Positions 48,701 to 58,630 of a stretch of DNA of 64,000 nt are shown piece by piece. The notes beneath the pieces were generated by a model that saw only the letters and a program-made list of their open reading frames with translations, was not told the origin of the DNA and did not search any database. Source of the stretch: Liolophura sinensis (taxonomy: Eukaryota; Mollusca; Polyplacophora; Chitonida; Chitonidae); contig NC_088303.1 of the NCBI RefSeq assembly GCF_032854445.1, forward strand, positions 34,141,265-34,205,264. The letters run 5' to 3'. The position numbers were made by a program, and so were the translations under genes. The first letter of the stretch is position 1. The number at the start of each line of letters is the position of its first letter.

Positions 48701-51700
48701 GATTAATCCACCTTATAGGGCCACTTTACAGTTTGTTTTGTGAAGTTTGATTAATTTCTTATCAGAAAAACTGAAGTGTTGGCATCAAAAGTATCATTTG
48801 AAAGCCTTCATGTGCTTCTGAAAGTACGTGTTTACATGTCAAACCCTCGGTGGAAATACAGTATATTTTTTTGGACAGAAAAACAAATGGTACATGGTCA
48901 TTTGTAATTGAATTCAAACTTTATGAATCCAGAAAGTGTTGAGTTGTCCTAGCATGTCTAGATATCACTACTGTGCCAAAATATAAAAAAGTATTACCTC
49001 TGACAAATCAAATTAAATTCACATGATGAGCATTTGTATGAATTCTGAAGGAATTTATAAAAATTATTGAATTTAAAATTTTGTCTCTAAAGTTCCCTGT
49101 TAATGTGCAGATTGTTCACAAAAATAGGATAACTTGTATCTCATATTTTGGGGGAGACATGTACTGAACGGTGAGACTGTGAAGAATTTGTTGAAGCTTT
49201 GTATATATTAGGTATCTATATGTAGGTATTCTCAGGAAACTCTTCAAAAATGTATGTACATACAATATAGATCTGTCTTTTCTTCTTTGCTGAACTATCT
49301 GTCTAGATGTACATCATCGTGCGTATAACGTATACAGCATAAGTATCTTGCAGATGTGTTGTGCATGTACACGTAGCTAGGCCTCTAACGTGAAGTAGAA
49401 AGCATTAAATGTAACAAGCTTTTGTTGTTGAAGTGTACGTGTACATATATATATATATATGTGTGTATGTGTGTGTGTATCTTTTTTGTGAGTACAGTAG
49501 TACATGTATATGAAAGCCTTCATTAAGTTATTAAGCCGTGCATTATGCAAATGCCGCATAAAGGGATACAGAATTGATTCTGATTGGCTATGCTCTGTCT
49601 AAGGTGAAATTTAGGTATGGCGCATTTATTCAAGCATGACCAAGTCTGTAGGAATTAACCCAGGAAATCGCATCTCCGCTGTCAGCCAATCGGCATCGAT
49701 TTTGTATCCCTTTAAATGTACATGTATATGTCCAAACTGTCTTATGATAAATATGTGAAAATGTTAGATAAATTTGATTAACCTGGACACTTTAATCAGT
49801 CAACTAGACTTGCATTACCACATGTTTTCACAACACATAGAGGTATATATATATCAGGGGAGAGATTATATGGTTACTCAAACAGCATCTCAAATTATAG
49901 AGAAGGGAAAGGAAAGTCTAAAAATAATTTGATAAATGTACGTGCAGTTGAAAACATTTATTATTGGTAACACAATGCATTGAATGTAGCAAAATTGTGA
50001 GCACCTCACCTTGCCCTATGAACAAATTTAAATCACACAAGAACTGAACAAAAGTGAAATGTATGGCAGTTCATGGAGATGTTTTGATCGGGTCACAACA
50101 TGCATATATGTACTTGTTAACTACCTGTTCCTTCAGAATTCACGCACACCTGTTCTTAGCTGTCTGTTGAATGAATTTATCTCCTTTCACGTATAGTGTA
50201 CAGGTGTGTTGTTTGTGATACACTTGTACCTTTGGTTTCTAATTCTCCATTGTACATATGATAAGTCTGGGAGTTGGGTTGATATTCTCCATTCCCAATA
50301 ACAACAGTCTGCATGCGTCCTTCAAAGCACCTGTAATCTCCATATTCGTGAATCTGGTGTGATGTGCGTTATAGTACCAACTTCTTCGCAAAGTTACGTT
50401 TATATGGTTTATAATAGAAAGCAAGTGCTACATTTTAGCCACATTACGTGTGCATTGTTATGCACATTTACACATACCTAAATACTTGCATGTACACTTG
50501 AACGTGTATGTGTATGATTATATTAGGTATTGTTTAACCCTGGATGTTGGAGACAGTGACTTGTATACATTGTGTGTAATAGTTTGTCAACTATGTGAAA
50601 CCTGAACAAGGACAACAAATCATTGATCAGTTTTTGCAGCAAAAAATTCTCATTTCCAGAAGTTCTATTTATATATACATGAAAATGTGAATTTAGGTGG
50701 TTAGTCTTTTGCATATCATTAGTTTACGATGCAGTACAAAGGACTGTTGCATGATTTGACCCATTATTGCTTCCACATTTAGGGTACACATTTAGCATGG
50801 CATGATGAAAATGTACACATGTATTTCATTTGACAGTTAGCCACATATTGGAAATGTCTGCCAGTTATCTGTGCTGAAATGTGTTTGAGAACTTGGTCCT
50901 GCATGTGTCATACCATAGCCATGATTGTCTTTGGTAAAGAGTAATTTACATTGTGTCTAATTTGTTTCAAGATTCCAATATATACACTCTCAGGACTCCA
51001 AAGCTTTAAAACCAGAATTTGACTTAAAATTAGAATTTGACTGGGAAAAGAGAATTTGAACATGCCTGCTTTTTACAGGAAACTATGTTACCACATTCAT
51101 TTAAGAGCTAGTTTGCAGTTATTTTATGATTTTTATTTGGCTCATACAATATTTTAACTGCTGTCTGAAGTTTCTACTATCTTTTGGTGCTCGGATCTCC
51201 CCAAAATAGATAAGGAAATGTTTTTTGATTATTTTGCCAAAATCGAAACTTTTTATATTAATAGGGCTCAAGCTGTATTTGAGATTTGTACAATATATAA
51301 GTACATAAGTACATATATGTTAACATAGACATCCATGCATATTGAACTAATGGGTCCGCCTGTGTGTGTGTCTGTATGTAGGGTCGGTGTCAATGCCTGC
51401 AGGCCGATGTATGAGGAAGAGGAAGCCAGCAGGACTGAGGATGAGGAAGAGCTGGAGGTCAGGACGCGGTGGTCGTATGAGTTTCAACAGTCTCAGCAGT
51501 CAGGTAAGGGGAGATTACTGTGGGCCTTCTACATACACCTTGTCATTTGCATCATCACAGGTTGTAAAACATGTAATAAAATCTTGAGTAGCACATTAAG
51601 TTGATTATACAGTGTCATCCAGACAGTGATGTTAGTGCTTATGTGGGGCTTATTTGAGATTTGAACTTTCCGTGTAAAAAGTTAGATAATCCAGGGTTGG

Positions 51701-54484
51701 AAAATGGCAGAGGGCAGTAACCTGGTAACTGCCTGAATCAGATACCTAATCGCAAGTTACTGGCTAAGGAATTTCCAAGCGTTTAGGGGACAGACTCATT
51801 TAGGACTCCTGCTTTTTTGCAATTGTCTGTGTGTTAGATTATAGATGTAATGTCTCTCAGCTATTGTGTGTCTGTGTAAAGCCATTGAGTATAATGGACC
51901 TAATGTCTCTCTGCTGTTGTAAAGTCCATTGAGTATTATGGACCTCGTGTCTCTTTCCTATTGTTTGTCTGTGTAAAGCCAATTGAGTATTATGGACCTA
52001 ATACCTCTCTGCTAAGGTGTGTCTGTGTAAAGCCCATTGAGTATAATGGACCTAATGTCTCTCTGCTGTTGTAAAGTCCATTGAGTATTATGGACCTCGT
52101 GTCTCTCTGCTATTGTTTGTCTGTGTAAAGCCCATTGAGTATTATAGACCTAATGCCTCTCTGCTATTGTGTGACTGTGTAAAGCCATTGAGTATTATGG
52201 ACCTAATGTCTATCTGCTACTGTGTGTCTGTGTAAAGCCTGTGAGTATAATAGACCCAATGCCTCTCTGCTATTGTGTGACTGTGTAAAGCCCATTGAGT
52301 ATTATGGACCTAATGTCTATCTGCTACTGTGTGTCTGTGTAAAGCCTGTTGAGTATAATAGACCTAATGCCTCTCTGCTATTGTGTGACTGTGTAAAGCC
52401 CATTGAGTATTATAGAGACCTAATGCCTCTCTGCTATTGTGTGACTGTGTAAAGCCCATTGAGTATTATGGACCTAATGTCTATCTGCTACTGTGTGTCT
52501 GTGTAAAGCCTGCTGAGTATAATAGACCTAATGCCTCTCTGCTATTTTGTGTCTGTGTAAAGCCCATTGAGTATTATAGACCTAATGCCTCTCTGCTATT
52601 GTGTGACTGTGTAAAGCCCATTGAGTATTATAGAGACCTAATGCCTCTCTGCTATTGTGTGACTGTGTAAAGCCCATTGAGTATTATGGACCTAATGCCT
52701 CTCTGCTATTGTGTGACTGTGTAAAGCCCATTGAGTATTATGGACCTAATGTCTATCTGCTACTGTGTGTCTGTGTAAAGCCTGTTGAGTATAACAGACC
52801 TAATGCCTCTCTGCTATTTTGTGTCTGTGTAAAGCCCATTGAGTATTATAGACCTAATGCCTCTCTGCTATTGTGTGACTGTGTAAAGCCCATTGAGTAT
52901 TATAGAGACCTAATGCCTCTCTGCTATTGTGTGACTGTGTAAAGCCCATTGAGTATTATAGACCTAATGCCTTTCTGCTATTGTGAGTCAGTTTACAGCC
53001 CCTGGAGGATAATAGACCAAAATGTCTTTCTGCTGTTTACAGCCCTTGGAGTGTAATAGACCAAAATGTCTTTCTGCTGTTTACAGCCCCTGGAGTGTAA
53101 TAGACCAAAATGTCTTTCTGCTGTTTACAGCCCCTGGAGTGTAATAGACCAAAATGTCTTTCTGCTGTTTACAGCCCCTGGAGTGTAATAGGCTCAGATT
53201 ATACTTCTCAGACTTGTATTATATGTCTGAGTAAAAAGCCTCTTTAGTATTATGGACCTAATTCTCTCTGCTGTCTGCTCTTTACAGCCTCTGGAGGATA
53301 ACAGCTCATCGCGTAGTGAACACGAGAGTAGCTCTTCCGTGGGCTCTCCATCCCCTCCCCAGGAGTTTGAGATGGAGACAGATGAACCTAACCCTCAGTC
53401 AAACCCTTCCAAGTGGACAGTAAGGACTGGTTCTGTGCGTCTTGTACAAAGCAATCGTGCACTACCACGGCATCAAATATTTTTAGCATGTGTTACAATG
53501 GTAGTTACAGTCAACGTGACTTACAATCACTTTGTGAAAGAGGCCCGTGGAAATTATTTACTCCTGGTGTCAGTCTCATATGTAAACATAAATGTATCAA
53601 GTAGAAAGCTAGAGTTGAATTAAATTATCAGTTGTAAAGCAGTTTCCAATTCTGATGTAACCATAGAGAGGTTAGATAACAGACTGAATGAGGGAACAGT
53701 TTGGTTTGGTGGGAATCTTGTAAAACTCCCACCAGCCAGTAACCGTACAGTACAAAGATGTGAACTCGTGTTCTTTCCTTTATTATGTTACAATAATTGG
53801 TGTATGTGTAAAACATATACGAAGGACACGAGCACTGCAATGTCACAGAAGAAAACAACTCTGTTCTTCTGGGGTTAGGATCTTCTATGTAGCTCGTCTT
53901 CAAGACTCCAAGTTGAACACACGCTTTGGGCCAAATTGTTCCTTTGCATGATACACTTTGCAACAACAAGCCTTAATCTTACTTGACTCCAGTTGAAAAC
54001 TGGTTCATGAAATCAATACCTAGAGCTTGTTTTACTTAGAGGTTATAATGCTGCGTCAGACGTAACTACCATGGTGACAAATCTACTATGGTGACGCATC
54101 TCTACAGTGTGTTATTATGACAGTTTAGTTTGGCATAAGTTACACCTTCTTTGGAAAACGGTCCCCCTGAGCTTTTAATAATCTGTTATGTTCAAGTATT
54201 AAAGTCGTGTGCTTCATGAATAGTTGCTAATGAATGTTATTTTTCTGGTTGGTTCTAAAGTTGTTTTTGTTTTCTTTTGACTTCAGGTACAAGACGTGTA
54301 CGATTTCATTAACTCTATTACTGGTTGCGCTACATACGCTGAGGAGTTCAAGGCCCAGGAAATAGACGGGCAAGCACTGCTGTTGTTGAAAGAAGATCAT
54401 TTAATGACAACGATGAACATGAAATTGGGGCCGGCCCTGAAAATCTGTGCTCGTATTAACTCTCTTAAGGATGATTATGTGTGA
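39725..54484 (+). CDS. PHC: Polyhomeotic-like Polycomb protein, ten coding exons, complete
   Basis: Core subunit of canonical Polycomb repressive complex 1, acting on chromatin in the nucleus. Coding exons: 39725-40076, 41799-41917, 43438-43645, 44247-44302, 44674-45675, 46486-46624, 47712-47933, 51382-51503, 53288-53419, 54287-54484 (TGA). All are GT-AG and in phase; 849 aa. Order: Asn-repeat and Met/Gln-rich N-terminus (1-120); Gln/Ser/Thr-rich middle; HD1 from about 564 (HVIEGFIIQEGPEPFP); FCS zinc finger about 640-675 with Cys 646, 649, 665, 669; basic stretch (MRKRKPAG...MRKSWRSGRGGR); C-terminal SAM domain about 780-846 (SKWTVQDVYDF ... GQALLLLKEDHL ... KLGPALKICARI). SAM polymerisation is known to cluster PRC1. 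The start is the first ATG after an in-frame TAA at 39683. Exon 7 has a NAGNAG acceptor (one Ala optional). Introns 2, 3 and 8 carry junction-like tandem repeats. Vertebrate PHC1-3 are paralogues, so no number is assigned. Confidence 0.96.
39779..39822 (+). repeat. AAC repeat coding poly-Asn in PHC exon 1
   Basis: Encodes two short Asn runs near residues 20-33 of PHC, likely length-variable. Confidence 0.8.
40225..40660. repeat. Diverged direct duplication in PHC intron 1
   Basis: 40225-40345 and 40535-40660 share CGCTGGCGCTCGCCATTGTC against CACTGGTGCTCACCATTGTC, then GGCGATAAAAT/GGTGATAAAAT and TTTGGTGA. About 310 bp apart. Confidence 0.65.
40661..41798. other. PHC intron 1 remainder; nothing recognised
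   Basis: AT-rich intron sequence; no coding or clear repeat structure noticed. Confidence 0.45.
42080..42215 (+). mobile_element. SINE fragment, PHC intron 2
   Basis: Contains ATCAATGCGGCTGCTGTGAG, box B AGTTCAAGTCC and CTCATGCTGGCTTCCTCTCC, with a short internal duplication of the TACGTGGGAAGGTCTTC part. Confidence 0.85.
42584..42780 (+). mobile_element. SINE, internally deleted, PHC intron 2
   Basis: Head GGTAGGCTCTGTGGCAGACT and GGTTAGC, box B region GTGAGATCAGTCC, then CAGCAACCTGCAGATAGCTG and CCATAATGCTGGCA. The last part of the 3' domain is lost. Confidence 0.8.
42984..43132. mobile_element. Snap-back element with 60-bp arms, PHC intron 2
   Basis: The left arm starts AACATAATGAATATATGGAT and includes TTTATTCAGTGAGCGACATT; the right arm is its inverted copy (TGCTCACTGAATAAATAG ... 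GGTCCATATATTCGTTATG). Arms differ at only a few positions. The centre is a short TAGTA-rich loop. Confidence 0.88.
43880..43950 (+). mobile_element. SINE 3' fragment, PHC intron 3
   Basis: CCAGGCTCTGTGAACG, then CCTCCCACCATAATGCTGGG and an AAATAAATAA tail. It shares the unusual ending ACAAATTAAT with the copy at 42584-42780. Confidence 0.7.
43925..44062 (+). repeat. Junction-like degenerate repeat, PHC intron 3
   Basis: AAGTCTTCTAGCC, AGGTAAATAATGTAGATT, CCAAGTCTTCCAGC, GAGGTAAATGG, then CCCAAGGTGAGTAAG. Same unit as in intron 2 and, like there, following a SINE tail, so it probably moved as one block. Confidence 0.6.
44500..44673. mobile_element. MITE family A remnant abutting PHC exon 5 acceptor
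   Basis: ATATTATACTTTTTGTGAAG, then AGCCAATCCGACCAATGTAG and GTGCATAAACTGCAC match MITE family A. The block runs directly into the acceptor (CTGCTTCAG ending 44673) of exon 5. Confidence 0.65.
45706..45994 (+). mobile_element. Full-length SINE with target-site duplication, PHC intron 5
   Basis: The 8-bp flank GCTGGCAG occurs at 45698-45705 and 45995-46002. Head GGGGCCTCCATGGCTCAGTT, tail AAATAAATAAATAAATG. The box-B region is replaced by an inverted copy of the element's own 3' part (see findings). Confidence 0.92.
46003..46485. other. PHC intron 5 remainder; nothing recognised
   Basis: T-rich intronic sequence with a T run at 46060-46078. Confidence 0.4.
46625..47711. other. PHC intron 6; nothing recognised
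   Basis: AT-rich. It ends in the NAGNAG acceptor CCTCAGCAG (exon 7 at 47712 or 47715). Confidence 0.45.
48108..48320. mobile_element. MITE family A, both ends, PHC intron 7
   Basis: GTCAACCTTTTCGCATATG near the left end mirrors GCGAAAAGGTTGAAGATTTA at the right end. 213 bp; interior shares GGCCAATTTCAGGGCTTC with the reverse of other copies. Confidence 0.8.
48660..48870 (+). repeat. Dispersed repeat family C, PHC intron 7
   Basis: GCGACACATTTTCCTTGATT, GGATTAATCCACC, AGGGCCACTTTACAG, TTATCAGAAAAACTGAAGTG, TTGGCATCAAAAGTATCATT. Longest copy in the window. Confidence 0.7.
49560..49713. mobile_element. Short MITE with 30-bp terminal inverted repeats, PHC intron 7
   Basis: Left AAAGGGATACAGAATTGATT then CTGATTGGCT; right AGCCAATCGGCATCGATTTT then GTATCCCTTT. 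About 25 of 30 positions pair. 154 bp. Confidence 0.82.
49714..51381. other. PHC intron 7 remainder; nothing recognised
   Basis: AT-rich intronic sequence, ending in a TG-rich run before the exon 8 acceptor (TATGTAG ending 51381). Confidence 0.45.
51815..52985 (+). repeat. 54-bp tandem array in PHC intron 8, about 21 copies
   Basis: Unit: TGCCTCTCTGCTATTGTGTG, ACTGTGTAAAGCCCATTGAG, TATTATAGACCTAA. A 218-bp four-unit higher-order repeat is visible (identical stretches offset from about 52437 to 52655). Some units carry an extra GA in TAGAGACC. The unit has the same plan as the exon 9 acceptor: pyrimidine tract, AAG or CAG, then CC..TGAG.ATTATGGA. The 54-bp length keeps one frame open for several units. 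Confidence 0.93.
52986..53200 (+). repeat. 44-bp tandem array of decoy splice acceptors, PHC intron 8
   Basis: TTTACAG starts at 52992, 53036, 53080, 53124 and 53168, exactly 44 bp apart. Each is preceded by TGTCTTTCTGCTG (after the first) and followed by CCCCTGGAGTGTAATAGACC. The real exon 9 acceptor at 53281-53287 reads TTTACAG followed by CCTCTGGAGGATAACAGC. The array lies 81 bp upstream of exon 9. Confidence 0.93.
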
Positions 54485-57000
54485 ACAATTGTGTGTTAAT
54501 CCTGTAGGTGTTGAACGTTTCTCTTAACTAGGTCACAGTTTTAGCAGATCTTCAACTTTGATGGATGGGTTGCCTCCCTTTTGTAACTCTGGTCCACTGT
54601 CTCGCCATACAACAGACCACCCTTCTAATTATTTTGAAACGTGATTGTTGTCATTAAAAAGAAAAAAGGCTGTTATTTGAAAATTTTAGAAAGAAGTCTA
54701 TTGTGCATCTCAGTTAACCCTCTGGTGATCAGAGCAAGTTGGTATTTTCATGATGTAAAAATAATAGTTTGGATAAAATCTGTCAGTTGTCGAATCAGTT
54801 TGTAAATTTTGAAAAAATTTTGAAATTGAAAGAATGTCTTGCTCCACTTAACAAAGGTATTTTTTTTTGTTGAGCTTGACAATGGACTGTTGCATGTATC
54901 CTTTAGGCTACAGCAGCCTGTGGTCATGTTCATTGATGATGTTGTCATGTGTAGAATGTATGTGCTATTCTACATCATACATTGTCACACAAGGTGACTC
55001 TTGAGAGCATTTGTCGTGGTACATGTTTATGTAGGTCTGTGGATTGGTTTTAAACAAGAACGCATTAGAAGGAATTTCAGAGTGTATTCTGAAACATGTC
55101 GTTTTAATGTTAGGTTAACTTTCTAAGGTTTTGTCTGGAACAAAAAAAAATAAAGAACAGTTGACTGGTATTGTAAAGTGTTCGGTTTGCCGTTAATAGT
55201 TTGGACTACATTTCAAAAAGAATTTTACATGAATAGTTGTCTAATTGTTATGTTACATCCACTTCGTACATTTCATTGTCAAGCAAATCTAGCTTGGCTT
55301 ATTACTGAAGATTGTAAGCATGGCTTATTGATGTGAGTAAGATTTTCGTACCAGATCATGTTTGTATGAATTTTTCCCCCCAGGTTGGTATTATTTTCGT
55401 AAGAGTAACATTTAGCAGGATGTTAGGTGCGATCGAGGTCCACATGAGCCAGTTTATTTCCCTCTTTAAGCATAAAACTTGACTTGCGAATAATTTACAC
55501 CTGTGACAGAGATGCCTTTGCAAGATTAGGCTTGTCACCTTACATGTTAGATATTTAATTGAGTGCTCTTTTTATGTATTTTAGTGATATTTACACCCAC
55601 ACGCATTTATCGTTTGGTCATTTTTTATTATTGATTTGTGTACATGTTTTCTCATGTTGAGCACAAAAAGTATCGGAATATAATCAAACAAATGTCATTG
55701 TTCATTTACATGCATGAAAACCTCCTTTTTGTGTAACATATATGTTCCATGTGTTTGTAAATAAGTCATTTTTTAGAATACCCTTTTAAATACAGTTTCA
55801 GTTATGTTCAATATTTTGTGCCCTATTTCGCTGACAAGTATTAATATCTTATATTTCATGTGGCCAGTTTAGGTTTTCTTTTCTTTCATTGCAGTCGTCG
55901 TTTTTTTTCATCATCAGTTTATCATTAAAAGAATCAGTATCATATTCACACTTGTCAGATGCCATTAATTTGATTCTAGGACCCCTCCCCAAAAAAACTG
56001 CATAAGTCATTTCAAAGCGACAAGGAAGTGGAATGAAAAAGTGAAATATGAAAGAGGAACTATTAAAAGAAGAGAAAAAAACCACAGAACCTTAGTTATT
56101 TTGGAAGAGGAGTGGAATGAGAACGAACAGAAACAGCCATTTTGTCCTGATGTGTTGTTACATGTAACTCTAGAAATCAGCTATTAATCTGGAATAGGCC
56201 ATGGGATACACCGTGTTGGAGAAATCGAAGGCCTCGTTACTCATTCCCCACATTTGTATGGCTAAGGGGCAAGACAATGCCCAAGTGACATCAGCGGAAA
56301 CAGGTGGGTTCCCATGCCTGATGAGTTAAATTTGATTACATGTCGGCGCGTTCGATTTCTCAATGTAAGCAATTTTGTTTACTTCAAACTGTGATTTCTC
56401 GGTAAATATGCACAATCACAAAAATAGAGAGGTATGGTTTTTAAACTTCCTACAGGATACTTCACTGATGTATATATACATTTAGTGTAGTCTTGCCTTT
56501 TCTTTTAGACCACAGCCTTGCTGAAGTCAAATCTGGTAACCTGTGCCTGTACTGACTTCTTTCTGGCTTCTGAATTCACCCCTGACCCTAACACCTCCTA
56601 TGACCCACCTCAAATCATTGTTTTAGTTCCAAACTGAGTGAAAGAGCCAACTTCAGTTCACAGAGTAATGAAGCAAAAATTTGATTGCACAAACTGCCGA
56701 CCAGATGAGGGTACCTGTAGGTCTTCCATGCATATAAACTGTACCTCAGATCTAGTTTCTGCTGTTGATACGAAGAAAAATTTAAACAGTTTTCTAGGGT
56801 TTCTGTTGTTATGGTTTTCAGCTTGTCCGCAGCAAAATGAAGTTAAGAAAGACATAAACTACACTATGGCATGTAAAAAAAAAAAAGGTGTTGATTACAG
56901 AAAAGGCACTCACAAGTTTTGTGGAAACATTTATTTTGTCTTCATTCAGCGTGTTCCACAGAGTTTTTAGCTCGCCTGTACAAAGTAAGGCGAGGTATTG
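54485..57000 (+). other. PHC 3' UTR and flank; no other gene recognised
   Basis: T-rich sequence after the PHC stop, with a candidate polyadenylation signal at 55149. Nothing coding beyond it was supported. Confidence 0.45.
55149..55154 (+). terminator. Candidate PHC polyadenylation signal
   Basis: AATAAA 665 bases after the PHC stop, after an A-rich run. It is the first canonical hexamer noticed in the 3' flank. Confidence 0.45.
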
Positions 57001-57425
57001 TGAGAGGGGACAAAAAGTGTCGGTGTCAGGTTAAGCTTTTTTTTTTTAGCTCCTGTATAATGGGCTGTCATACATGGGTGGAAGGTTAAACTTTTTCTTT
57101 TAGCTCCTGGGCTCTCATTCATTGATTGAAGGTCAAGCTTTTTCATTTAGCTCTCTAGTCAAACGTATAGTGTGTAAATGCACATTCTCGGATAGAAGGT
57201 TAAGCTTTTTTTTAGCTCTTGTATATTGGGCTATCATACATGGAATGAAGGTTAGGCTTTGTTTTTTTTGGCTCCCTATTCTGAGGTATGGTGTGTAAAT
57301 GCACATTCTCAGATGGTAGGTTAAGCTATTTTGTTTTAGCTCTTGTTGATTAGAAAGTTTTGTTTTTTATATTTCTTAAGGGCCCACTAATGGAAGGTTG
57401 AACTGTTGTATTGGCTCTCGTTTTA
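57001..57425. repeat. Degenerate ~60-bp repeat (GGTTAAGCTTTTTTTTAGCTC)
   Basis: AGGTTAAGCTTTTTTT and TTTAGCTC recur about seven times. Longer alternating blocks (GTGTGTAAATGCACATTCTC; GGGCTATCATACATGG) recur about 120 bp apart. Just before it, TTTTAGCTCGCCTG/GGCGAGGT forms a short inverted pair. Confidence 0.7.
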
Positions 57426-58454
57426 TAGGCTTTGTGAAAGTTTTTTAATGATTTTAATTGATAGACTTTCAATTCAAAAATTTACCAGTTGTATAAATTT
57501 CAATTTTTTTTCTGTAGTAAACACGTTCTTTAGAAATTAAGCCTCCATTTAAGGCCATCCATACAGTCAGTGACTGTTGTCAGTTGAGTATTTGTTCAGC
57601 CACTCAGAGGGCTACATTGGCCACTCAGAGTACAAGGATAGCCAATCATGGGAAGCGATTTGCATATCAATGACCACTCCAGAGAGTTGGTTGAACCACC
57701 CCATAATGAAATTTTTTTTTACTGCCATAGCTCAACACTGGTCGGCCATGAACAACGTTGGAATTGTTCATGGATTACCGCATGCAGTTCACAGTTTGCA
57801 TATCAAAGGCCACTGCCTCAGTTTTGTGTACAAACTGGCCAGAATGATGTCTTTACCACCACAACACGTTACGGCTTTTATCTTTATTCTGATTCTATTG
57901 TCTAGTTGACCTCAACAGCAGGCGAGCTGGTGGGATTCTCTGAATGCGTTGTTGATTTGACATCCTCTTGTTCATTAGCATCACTGTTAAAAATTCTAAG
58001 TGCCATTGCATTGTATGTATTTACAAGAAGCACATTTTGACTGATTGTATTTGTATTATAATTTTATTTGTCTTGTAATTTTATTCAAAAGAGTAATTTG
58101 TAGGCTTTAAGTCAGACGAAAGTTTCTTGGTGACAGGCTGGTCTATTATTCATACTTGCAAGCACAACACTGCCTATATTAGGCCTACAAGGGGAAGGTA
58201 AAAAATTTGTGAACAGCCTAAAATCATAAGGGTTTATTTGAGCAGCTGGCCATGAGATTAACCCATGTGACATATGCATCTGCATGTAGGTTTCTTATCC
58301 TCCATCCATAGAAAAGGAAAGTTTTTCTCCAATCTACCCATGTTAAGGAAACCACCCACCATGGTGCTTTTGGAGAAGGGCTCAAATATAACGGCTTCAC
58401 AACCATTGGCCCCATGTGTGCTGTAGGCCTGTTGGATTTCACCTGCTTTTTTTT
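57426..58454. other. No gene recognised
   Basis: Intergenic. Overlapping frames around 57577-57909 in two phases have no recognisable domain. Confidence 0.4.
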
Positions 58455-58630
58455 TTTTTCCAGCGACACATTTTGCATGATTCTGATTGATTCATCCAAC
58501 TTAAAGGGCCACTAAAGAATTTTTTGTTGATTAATTTTTTTGTCATAAAAAGTATCATTTTAAAGTCTATATACTTCTGAAGTGCGTTTTAACTGTCCAA
58601 TCTTTATGTAAAACACAGTGTTTAACCTTC
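58455..58630 (+). repeat. Dispersed repeat family C
   Basis: GCGACACATTTTGCATGATT, TGATTGATTCATCCAAC, AGGGCCACTAAAG, AAAGTATCATTTTAAAG. Confidence 0.7.

Noticed and set aside
52222-52942. Open frames of 76-95 codons with repeating CVKPIEYY words
   Set aside because: They arise because the PHC intron 8 repeat unit is 54 bp (18 codons). They are inside an intron bounded by clear PHC exons.
53175-53287. Use of the last decoy acceptor as an alternative exon 9 start
   Set aside because: The extended exon would hit an in-frame TAA before the conserved sequence, so it is not proposed as a protein isoform; only transcript data could show use.
56638-57905. Frames of 85-110 codons in the PHC-TTC36 interval
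   Set aside because: Two phases overlap, there is no family signature, and the surrounding DNA is repetitive.
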